A model generated the notes under the pieces. It was not told the origin of the DNA and did not search any database. It saw only the letters and a program-made list of their open reading frames with translations. The position numbers and the translations under genes are program-made. From Cymbomonas tetramitiformis (lineage: Eukaryota > Chlorophyta > Pyramimonadophyceae > Pyramimonadales > Pyramimonadaceae): DNA of 64,000 nucleotides. How positions within the stretch are numbered: position 1 is the stretch's first letter; each line of letters starts with the position of its first letter. The stretch is from positions 1-64,000 of the forward strand of contig LGRX02035111.1 of NCBI GenBank assembly GCA_001247695.2, in the 5' to 3' direction. This document shows positions 51,154 to 59,399 of the stretch, piece by piece.

Positions 51154-52578
51154 TGTGCTAGGGTAAGTCACGAGACAGAATGACGACGTGTCAGAATGGC
51201 GAGTGACGGGTACTATGACAGTCACCAATGACAGGCATTTATATGACCAGATGACGAGAGGTCTGACAGAAATGACTGACAGAAACAGTGACGACATCGA
51301 GTTCAAAATCGTCCTCGACGGTATCGCGGCTCGAACTGTCTTGGCGGTATCGATGCCGTGCGGTATCGTCACTTATTTCATCTTTACGTGTTCGAGTTCG
51401 TGACATACTCGTTATCATCGGTTACGGTTTCTCGCGGCGTCGTGATGTTACGTATACCGTCGGTTTCGGTATCGTCATTGCATTTCCCTCGAACATTTCG
51501 AGTGAACTGCGGTTTTCGCCAGCTAAGGAAATATCACAGCACAGCAAATATTCATTTAATTTCTCAGCTTGAAGACTGGTCCGAACAGCGCAGAGGCACC
51601 AAATTCATAAGTGAGCAAGAGTGACGTGGGCTTAGAATTTGAGAGACCTTAGTCGCGTGTCACAAACACAGCAAAGACAACAAGCGATAGATAAGAAGGG
51701 GACGAATCCTTGCTGACGGCGGCTTGGGCCTGGAGCCAATGCCATGCCATCCTCGGTCCAACGGTCGCATTGTACACGCATACACTGATGCCATCGGTTT
51801 CCACGGTATCGGTTTCATGGCCGATATCGAAACCCGATTTGAATCGACGGCTGCGGTATCGTCATGGAAATTCACGCATCGATTACGGTTTTCCCCGAGG
51901 GCGCTGCCCAATTTCAACCGACGGTGACGGTGTCACACGGTATCGCATTTTTTCTAGAGCCGACGGTATCGAGTGCGTCGCCTGAAAATTAACCGTACGT
52001 CGGTATACGGTTTCAACCGAACTCGATGTCGTCACTGGACAGAAATGCCTGACCCGAAAGTGAGTTTTGAAGGTTGAGAGAATTGGTGGAAACCATCCCA
52101 GAAATGGTGGGAACCATTTCATATTCAAACAGCCACACAGAACTGGAGGGAAACCAGGAGAGCCCCAGTTCTTGCCACATCATCAGATCTATGACCATTC
52201 AGTAATTCAGAGCAGAGATCATTGTATGACTGGCAGCTGCAGCCCAAATGCCAAATGACAAGACCTGTCATAGGATATGTGAACATGAAGTGACTGAGCA
52301 CTGTGACTGTCGAATTCGGATGAGATCTGAGGGAATTCGAGTCGACATGTTACTACTTAAAGAGCTGAACAAGCTCTCATGCTAGTTTTTGAATTAGTTA
52401 CACATTGGCACTGACCTCTGGTGTCTTGTAACTTCAAACAGTGAAAGTTCATCTAAGTATAAAGAAATATCCGACAGTATACAAAGCATTCCGATATCAA
52501 CCTATGGTCCTAGTACCATATTCCCTGTAAGTGTTACTTGCACCCTTGTGAGACTGGTTCAGTCCTCACAACCGAACA
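51154..52578 (+). repeat. 5' LTR of the Ty3 element
   Basis: Begins TGTGCTAGGG and ends GAACA, two bases before the primer-binding site. Its outer parts match 39379-39930. A block of about 770 bp (51290-52060) is absent from that relative. It is rich in CGGTATCG and CGGTTTC. A TTACTACTTAAAGAGCTGAA stretch conserved in both copies may include the promoter and RNA start. The end coordinates rest on TG...CA and PBS logic, since the second LTR is not visible. Confidence 0.72.
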
Positions 52579-52580
52579 AC

Positions 52581-52594
52581 TGGTATCAGCGTGG
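52581..52594 (+). other. Primer-binding site
   Basis: TGGTATCAGCGTGG starts two bases after the LTR end. TGGTATCAG is the usual beginning of sites complementary to the 3' end of initiator tRNA-Met, although the following bases differ from the plant version. Confidence 0.7.
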
Positions 52595-53396
52595 TCGTGG
52601 TTCACGACTTCCGTTAGTATCTGCGTTCCACAACGCGTTGTACAAACACAATTTTAGCCTGAATCTTCCGCCCTTGGGCGAAGGTGTCGTGCCTCAACCA
52701 AAGCACGACCTGTTCCTCTGAGAACACACTATATCTGCATATCGTACCGACCTGTGCCGCATAATTACGACTGTGCAGTTTGCCGCTGGGCCAACTTTCC
52801 TTCTCTGAGCGACCTTTCCGCAGGATTCTTCGCGCGATTGGAATTTTGCCCTGAAACGAAATCGTGCCTCAACCAAAGCACGACTTGTTCTCATAAGAAC
52901 ACTACGTATCTGTTAATTATCTCGACTTGTTCCCGCATAATGATGACGACTGCACGCCTTCAGAAATTGTCTCGTACCAGCGTGTGAATTTCTCCAGCGA
53001 CCTTTCCGCAAGCCGGTGGAATTTCAGTTTAAACCGGCGAATTCTCGCTGGGCAAGTCTTGACAATTCTTGACACGACAGACACCGTACGACAGTACTTG
53101 AACTACAAGCTCAGCACCGTATTTTGGTGCCCTTCCCCTCGTGCGGTGATCTTCCTGCGCAATTTGCCCCCTGGCGGCGAAATCGTACGGAAATTAACGA
53201 CTACCGACGCCTCCTCCTTGCTGCCGTTTCCGTGCGCAAGGCTGAGAGCGTGATCGACAGCAGCTGCGTTTTGTTGCGGAAGAAATCTTCTTTTCTGGAC
53301 AACCTTTCCGCAGGATTTATTTTTGCCGGCGGTTTGTACCGGTAATTAAACATATTTTAGCCGAAATTATCGCCAAAACGCGTCTGCCGTACCGTA
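52595..53396 (+). other. Ty3 leader with repeated degenerate units
   Basis: Untranslated leader between PBS and gag. It has repeated themes such as GCGACCTTTCCGCA, CTCAACCAAAGCACGAC and TTCTCGTACC-like fragments at 52690-53320, so it probably arose by duplication. No gene is supported. Confidence 0.55.
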
Positions 53397-56300
53397 ATGA
53401 TGATGAATGACTACGGAGCACAACAGCCCGTCACTGGTGCGAGCGTATCTCCGCGACCAGTGACGTCTTTCGGGCCAGCAGTGTCGGAATTGGGCGCCCA
53501 CTTTGGGGTCCCGCCGTCTGCCGTACAACACACAGCTGGCTTTCCGCCGTTTCCGTACGACTACAGCGGACAATTTGCTGCGTACCCTCCGGGTGCTGCT
53601 TTCGACGCCGGGTTAATGATGACACCGCAGCAGCAATTTGTGAGCCAGCCGCAATTGCACCCGCAGACGCCGCAACAGCAGATTTTTCCACAACAGCAAT
53701 TTGTGAGCCAGTCGCAATTGCAACCGCAAACGTCACAGCAGCTGGAGTTTCAGCAATTCGTGCACCAGCAGCAACTGGAACTGCAACGACAACTGCTTTG
53801 GCAGCAACAGCAACCGCACCAACACCAACTGCAGCCGAGATCGCTATGGCAAACGCAGGTGCCGGTTGCTTCCGTGGCAGTGAGACCCGTGTCACCGGTT
53901 CCCTTCGGTGCCTTCACACCTGAACCGGTGCAGCCTTCCTCTACACCTGCTTTCCTTGCTGCTTCTGGACAGGCACCCTTGCACCCGGGCCCTGTCAACC
54001 CTGCAGGATCTACCAGCCCTGAGGGGGGGGGAGGAGAACCAACGCCAGTAGGACCCTTGCCGCTGGCTTCACAGCTCAGCGCTGGTTCCTGCACAGTATC
54101 TCCTGCAGTGTTCTTTACTGACGTTACGCAGGGCGGTGCTCCTGACCCAGCAATTTTGTCTGCGTTATTGACTTCGGGACCTGCGCCTACCACTTCTTGC
54201 CCAAAGATGGGGGATTGGGTCCCCATGGCAACAGGGGCCGCCGGAGGCCCTGGCCAATTTTCTGCGACGTCAGTAACAGAGGCCAGCGATGCGGTGTCTT
54301 GCCCGACGATGGGGGATCGGGTCCCCATGGCAACAGGGGCCGCCGGAGGCCCTGGCCAATTTTCTGCGACGTCAGCAACAGAGGCCAGCGCAGCGGTGTC
54401 TTGCCCGACGATGGGGGATCGGGTCCCCATGGCAACAGGGGCCGCCGGAGGCCCTGGCCAATTTTCTGCGACGTCAGTGACAGGGGCCAGCGCAGCGGTG
54501 TCTTGCCCGACGATGGGGGATCGGGTCCCCATGGCAACAGGGGCCGCCGGAGGCCCTGGCCAATTTTCTGCGACGTCAGTGACAGGGGCCAGCGCAGCGG
54601 TGTCTTGCCCGACGATGGGGGATCGGGTCCCCATGGCAACAGGGGCCGCCGGAGGCCCTGGCCAAAATTCTGCGACACCAGCAACAGGGGCCAGCGTAGC
54701 GGTAGCAACGCCAGGGGGGGTCCAGCAGCAGCCAGCAGCAGCAGCAGCCAGCGAGGGACGCGCAGAACGAACCAGGAGGTTATCGGAGCGCACAGAGCTG
54801 CTGATTCAGCACAGTAGAGCCATCGCAGGTGCTGCCTCAGCCGCCCGAGCAGGCGCTGCCCCAACGGCCCACGCAGGCGCTGCCCCAGCAGTCCACGCAG
54901 GCGCTGCCCCAGCGGCTCACGCAAGCGTCGCCCCAGCCGCTCACGCAGGCGCTGCCCCAGCAGTCCACGCAGGCGCTACCCCGACTGCGCACGCAGGCGC
55001 GGTCCCAGCGACCCACGCAGGCGCTGCCCCAGCGGCTCACACAAGCGTCGCCCCAGCTGCTCACGCAAGCGTTGCCCCAGCAGCCCACGCAGGCGCTACC
55101 CCGACTGCGCACGCAGGCGCGGTCCCAGCGGCCCACGCAGGCGCTGCCCCAGCGGCTCACGCGAGCGCCGCCTCAATCGCTCACGCAAGCGCTGCTCCAG
55201 CAACCTTGGCAAGCGCTGCCCCGGTAGTCCATGTGGGTGTCGTTCCAGCGGTTCACACGAGCGCTGCTCAGCTCAGCTACGCTGATGTGTTTCCCCAGCT
55301 GCCAGCACCCGGTAACCCTCCAGCACCGATGCCAGCGTCAGGTGACCTAGTCAGTCCAGGCTTAGTGACTGCATTGGAGGCTCACGGGTCGCAACTGCAA
55401 GCAGGAGTACGTTCGGTCAGACAGCTGAGAGAGACACACGGGTTACAGCCTGCGGACTTGCCAGTTCACAACCCGGACCCAGTTGCACCCGTCAGCGGCT
55501 CAACCTCAGCGCCTGCAGCCAGTACGCCATCCCGATCTTCGACCAGACACCAGCATAAAGGCCCAGGAAGATTGTCTGAGCAGGATGTTCTCGGTAGAGT
55601 TCATAGCAGGAAAGGGCCAGATCAGAAGGTGAGGGTGCTGAAGTGGACTGAGGATGACAATTCCTTCTGGAGCGACCATAGTGGGGAGAGCGCTGGATCT
55701 CAGCAGAGTACCCCAGTTAGGCTGCAGTTGGTGGCAGCTACCAGGAAGGAGAGAGAAACCCTCGTACGTTGGTTTAATAATGAACCACGTACCCAGCCTG
55801 GCCGTTTGCAGTTGTACGCAGCCACTGTGACAAATCTGCAGGACTTGAAGGACCAAGTGAGCTCGAGGGAGTACGCTCGCATGTTGAGACATGGAGCTCT
55901 CAGACACGAAGGAGGAATTCCCGTTAAGTTCTTCGCGGGAATTAACTTCGGACGAGCACGACCTCTGAACCGACGAGATGAGCACCCAGCTCAGAGCAAC
56001 AGGTTTGCTGTGCTCCCTGTGGTTCCGTCAGATCAGTCAGCATCATTGGTGGCAGCACCCAGCAACAGCCAGTCAGCCCAGCAAGGATTCCCTGAGGATG
56101 ACCCCAGCAGCAGCAGCGGTAGCGAATCGTCGCTCAGTGAAAAATCAGTATCACCAGAGCGAGAGCGCAGATACCGCAGCAGCAGCAGTGACGACAGTGG
56201 AGAACGGAGCAGAGGGCGGCGAAGATTCAAGAAGAAGAAGAAGAAGAAGTCCAAGAAGCCCAAGAAGCGAAGTAAGTTCACAGCTGAGGAGAAGGGAAAG

Positions 56301-58409
56301 GCTAGGGCTGCTGTAGCGGCTGAGGAGAACCACTCCCTGACGCCAGAGATGGCGGTAAAAACCCTGCTGAAGGACAAGGCTCTTAGAGACCAGGCCTTCG
56401 AGTGTTTGCCTGCGGAGAGACAGCGGGCTATAGCCAGTGCGAAGGCTGCAGGAGAAGACGTGCACTGGGAGCAAGAGGGGTGGGAAGCTATGATGGCTGC
56501 CCAGAGGACAGTGCTGCAGGAGAGGAGTATCCCTCACCCGTTGCCAGTGCGTTCCCCCACACCGAAGGACGCAGACAGGCAGTTGGCGGTGCATAACCAT
56601 TCTGGAGCCAGTACAGCGCAGACCTCGGGGACTGGAGGGGGAATGTCGAGTTCAGTATCTTCAGCACAACCTTCGAGCTCGGAGATAGCAGCCTTGGAGG
56701 AGTGGAGATACCCCTCAGTTCCTATCACTGTGGAACAAGGTATCCGGGACCACGTGAGGGTGCACAACTCGGGGGTGGAAGAAGCTACCGCCATTGCAGC
56801 AAAGTATTCCAATTTAGCTGTAAGTTATGGGCACGCAAAGAACCATAGAGTTCGCGAGACCCTGCCCAGTCCAGTGATGCAGCTCATAAGCGACACAGGT
56901 CACACGGTACCCGAAGGCGCAGGGTGTGTCCGGTGTGGTCGCTTACTGCGATCGCCCGAGGGCCAGATCCGGGTCACCCCTGGATTAATCTGGGATGTGA
57001 TGCTGGGTTCCAACCGGACTTGTGTGCAGGTGCCTCTTTGTCAGGAGTGCACCAAACCCCCCTGGACAGGAGCCTTAGCTCAGCTACCCATCATTCCCAC
57101 TCCCGATGTGACAACGCCACAATCTCAGCCGCGGAGTACTAGCGATCAGCAACCCCCGCCAGATCCAGACCCTCCGCTCCGCAGGGACGCACCCGAGCAG
57201 GAACGTGGACCTCCGCCTCGCAGAGACGCGTCCGAGCAGGAACGTGAACCCCCACTGCGGTCAGAGACCGATCCAGCACGATTGGAGCAGACACGGCTGA
57301 AGAAGCTGGAGGCAGAGGACAGACTCCTGAGTACTTTACGGAAGCTAAGGGAGCGCATCACTACGTACACGTGTCCTCTAGACCAGACGACGGGAGAGAA
57401 GTCATCTGGTCATCTGCTGCAGCCGTTAAAACTTTTGATGAGGGAGCTGCAAGATTACTTCAAGGAGCCGCAGGTGAAGAGAGCGCTGACCACGAAGAAG
57501 ATGAACGAGGACGACGAGGGAAGTGAGGCCACGATCACCACGGTCTCTGAAGAATTGCGTCTGATCATCAGAGATAGGGTGGAAGGATCAGTCCAAGGGT
57601 TGCTAAACCAGAAGGTTCTGACCGGTCAGATGAATACGTTGGACGATCTGATCGGTACCCTCGCTCGATCTTGCATCAGCGACGCTCACCTTAGCATTCT
57701 GCCCAGCATGTTGTCACGGTCTCGGCAGGCCTCTGGCAGGAACGCAGGAAGGAACGCGCGGACCTTCCACCACGCTCTAATGGAAGCGTTCGAGCTGATG
57801 GAGTCCCTGCATAAACACGGAGTCACCGGCCCAGTCAGCAGAGCCTCATTACCCGGCATCTTCCTCAGTGGACTGACACCAGAGTTGCACGCGAGAGTTC
57901 ATAAGGAGCTGTTGGGCAAGGTGGACTTCCATCAGTCAACTGGACCAGCTGGGTGGGAGGCGGAACTGCTTCGTATATACGTGGAGCAGGCGACATTGGA
58001 GGAGCGTCGGGACCCGGTGGGACTGAAGGCAGCCAGGGACCAGTCCCCCTTTCCAGTGGCTGCGCTGGTTGAGTGCCTCGATGCGCACGTGGAGCAGTGT
58101 TACGCTCTACCGACAGCGCCAGCAGAGGTGGAGGGAAGGCAGCTGCCTGGATCGTCCACGTACACTGGTTGTAGGAAGTGCAAATCTAAGGAGCACTTGG
58201 CGAGGGACTGCCCGCAGCAGCACGACCAGCAGAAGAAAGCCGCATGGGTGAAGTGCATCTGGGATGAGGCGTTCGAGATCCTGGAGAACTCTGGCGCAAG
58301 CCTGGAACTTATGGAGGAGACGTTCGCAGTCATTGCACAGGAGAGGGGTTCAGATTTTGGCGAGGGAGAGGCCGCGGGGGCCAGTTCCTCTCCCGGTCGC
58401 AAGGCATAG
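53397..58409 (+). CDS. Gag polyprotein of the Ty3 element, unusually long (1670 aa)
   Basis: Structural protein of the virus-like particle. The N-terminus is Pro/Gln-rich (LHPQTPQQQ; QQQQPHQHQ). Five tandem 34-residue repeats (102 bp, 54195-54705) contain MGDRVPMATGAAGGPGQ. About 18 Ala-rich octapeptide repeats (AHAGAAPA) lie at 54826-55270. Middle regions conserved in the collapsed copy include HNPDPVAPVSGSTSAP and STPVRLQLVAATRKERETL. A Ser/Arg/Lys-rich basic tract follows (KKKKKKSKKPKKRS). The C-terminal half is capsid-like and helical. Near residue 1592 is a CCHC zinc knuckle, CRKCKSKEHLARDC (58169-58210). The frame ends at TAG 58407. Typical Ty3 Gag is a few hundred residues; the excess comes from the repeats and N-terminal extension. 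Confidence 0.85.
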   Translation: MMMNDYGAQQPVTGASVSPRPVTSFGPAVSELGAHFGVPPSAVQHTAGFPPFPYDYSGQFAAYPPGAAFDAGLMMTPQQQFVSQPQLHPQTPQQQIFPQQQFVSQSQLQPQTSQQLEFQQFVHQQQLELQRQLLWQQQQPHQHQLQPRSLWQTQVPVASVAVRPVSPVPFGAFTPEPVQPSSTPAFLAASGQAPLHPGPVNPAGSTSPEGGGGEPTPVGPLPLASQLSAGSCTVSPAVFFTDVTQGGAPDPAILSALLTSGPAPTTSCPKMGDWVPMATGAAGGPGQFSATSVTEASDAVSCPTMGDRVPMATGAAGGPGQFSATSATEASAAVSCPTMGDRVPMATGAAGGPGQFSATSVTGASAAVSCPTMGDRVPMATGAAGGPGQFSATSVTGASAAVSCPTMGDRVPMATGAAGGPGQNSATPATGASVAVATPGGVQQQPAAAAASEGRAERTRRLSERTELLIQHSRAIAGAASAARAGAAPTAHAGAAPAVHAGAAPAAHASVAPAAHAGAAPAVHAGATPTAHAGAVPATHAGAAPAAHTSVAPAAHASVAPAAHAGATPTAHAGAVPAAHAGAAPAAHASAASIAHASAAPATLASAAPVVHVGVVPAVHTSAAQLSYADVFPQLPAPGNPPAPMPASGDLVSPGLVTALEAHGSQLQAGVRSVRQLRETHGLQPADLPVHNPDPVAPVSGSTSAPAASTPSRSSTRHQHKGPGRLSEQDVLGRVHSRKGPDQKVRVLKWTEDDNSFWSDHSGESAGSQQSTPVRLQLVAATRKERETLVRWFNNEPRTQPGRLQLYAATVTNLQDLKDQVSSREYARMLRHGALRHEGGIPVKFFAGINFGRARPLNRRDEHPAQSNRFAVLPVVPSDQSASLVAAPSNSQSAQQGFPEDDPSSSSGSESSLSEKSVSPERERRYRSSSSDDSGERSRGRRRFKKKKKKKSKKPKKRSKFTAEEKGKARAAVAAEENHSLTPEMAVKTLLKDKALRDQAFECLPAERQRAIASAKAAGEDVHWEQEGWEAMMAAQRTVLQERSIPHPLPVRSPTPKDADRQLAVHNHSGASTAQTSGTGGGMSSSVSSAQPSSSEIAALEEWRYPSVPITVEQGIRDHVRVHNSGVEEATAIAAKYSNLAVSYGHAKNHRVRETLPSPVMQLISDTGHTVPEGAGCVRCGRLLRSPEGQIRVTPGLIWDVMLGSNRTCVQVPLCQECTKPPWTGALAQLPIIPTPDVTTPQSQPRSTSDQQPPPDPDPPLRRDAPEQERGPPPRRDASEQEREPPLRSETDPARLEQTRLKKLEAEDRLLSTLRKLRERITTYTCPLDQTTGEKSSGHLLQPLKLLMRELQDYFKEPQVKRALTTKKMNEDDEGSEATITTVSEELRLIIRDRVEGSVQGLLNQKVLTGQMNTLDDLIGTLARSCISDAHLSILPSMLSRSRQASGRNAGRNARTFHHALMEAFELMESLHKHGVTGPVSRASLPGIFLSGLTPELHARVHKELLGKVDFHQSTGPAGWEAELLRIYVEQATLEERRDPVGLKAARDQSPFPVAALVECLDAHVEQCYALPTAPAEVEGRQLPGSSTYTGCRKCKSKEHLARDCPQQHDQQKKAAWVKCIWDEAFEILENSGASLELMEETFAVIAQERGSDFGEGEAAGASSSPGRKA
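54195..54705 (+). repeat. 102-bp in-frame tandem repeat in gag, 5 copies
   Basis: TCTTGCCCGACGATGGGGGA starts every 102 bp (54195, 54297, 54399, and so on). The copies are nearly identical, with the first and last most diverged. The minus strand is also open across it, an artefact. Confidence 0.92.
54826..55270 (+). repeat. 24-bp in-frame minisatellite in gag
   Basis: Units of CACGCAGGCGCTGCCCCAGC encode Ala/His-rich octapeptides with variants (CACGCAAGCGTCGCCCCAGC). The block from about 54878 is duplicated near 54998. Confidence 0.88.
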
Positions 58410-58975
58410 GTCCCGGAGCCAGCAGGGGGAGTACTCCGCCCCTTGCTGAGGCCGACAGGAGCGGGACCAGGCCTCTGGAGGAGGGGTCTGCGAGGGGGCG
58501 ACACAGCCAGCCCTACCGGTGGAACACCCATTTCAGGGAAGACCACCGGATGAGGTATGGTCCGGGACCGGCTCAGAAGGCGACTGAGAAGATGAAGCGA
58601 GCGGTGAGGTGGCTGAAGAGATCCCACCCGGTCACAGTGGTGGCTCCGAGCGAAGCTGAACCAGAAGTACCACCAGCACAAGCATCCACCCCCACAGAGG
58701 TACAGATCAGATTCCCCCTGTTTGGGCGAGGGAGCCAGGGACACCGACCCTTGTATCAAAGGTGTGTATCAACGTGCGTTGCAGCCATCAGGTGCTAGAC
58801 GGGTAAGGTTCAGAGAGGAGGCGACGCCCCGGCAACTCTTCGGACGCGCGCTGAGACGACGGCTAGACCGCGCCAAACCGCCGCCCCTGTCGCGAGCACA
58901 ACAGCGAGTGCAACGTGACAAACCAGCAGCGTGGGAGGCAGCCAGGACACTGACGAGCAGGCGACGGGAAGCAGA
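58409..58975 (+). CDS. N-terminal Pol segment upstream of the insertion (two frames)
   Basis: After the Gag stop, reading continues in the -1 frame as GPGASRGSTPPLAEADRS to about 58720. It then passes back to the Gag frame as GEGARDTDPCIKGVYQRALQ and LFGRALRRRLDRA up to codon GCA at 58971. The basic, Arg-rich composition suits a linker between nucleocapsid and protease. Whether the first change is a programmed frameshift, an intron or damage cannot be told. No classic heptameric slip site is obvious at the Gag stop. Confidence 0.5.
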
Positions 58976-59399
58976 CACATGGCACCTAGAGGGGGGGTAA
59001 AATGACCATCTAGAAATTCCCCCAACGGCTAGTTTTTCGTTGACTTTTGCCTTTGACCGCCATTTACACACGATTTAATCACTTTACGAAAATTCTGTAA
59101 CATGCAAATCTTAAAGTTTCGACTGGTTAAACGATTACATGAAATACTGATAAAAATTTGCCAATATGTTGACGGATTTTGCTAATTTTAGTTTTGAGTG
59201 GCCAACGGCTATATTTTTCACAAAATCGCAGATATGTGCAGTCAGAAGCCGCACATAAAAATTCCACAACATGCAAAAGTTGCAACACAGCCGTCCCCAT
59301 ATGAAATCGTACTTAAAAAATGCATTTGATTCATAGAAATGGCATTATGCGACGATATGTCCTAGATGGTCATTTGTTCCCTCCCACAGGTGCCATGTG
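58976..59399. mobile_element. 424-bp TIR element inserted in pol, with splice sites near its ends (introner-like)
   Basis: The left end CACATGGCACCT... AAATGACCATCTAG and right end CTAGATGGTCATTT... AGGTGCCATGTG form 38-bp inverted repeats matching at about 31 of 38 positions. GA flanks both sides (58974-58975 and 59400-59401). Removing the element with one GA restores GCA GAG GTG CAT in the Pol frame. Inside it, GGGG|GTAAAATG (donor, GT at 58997) and CCCTCCCACAG| (acceptor, exon resumes at 59390) would splice to an in-frame product with 11 extra codons. The element is AT-rich against GC-rich flanks and encodes nothing. Confidence 0.78.

Noticed and set aside
54187..54924. Minus-strand ORFs opposite gag (245 and 347 aa)
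   Set aside because: They come from the in-frame repeats in gag, which lack stops on both strands.
59397..59399. Independent start of a Pol protein at 59397
   Set aside because: The frame is continuous with 58722-58975 once the 424-bp insertion is removed, and the start codon is a GTG at the insertion edge.
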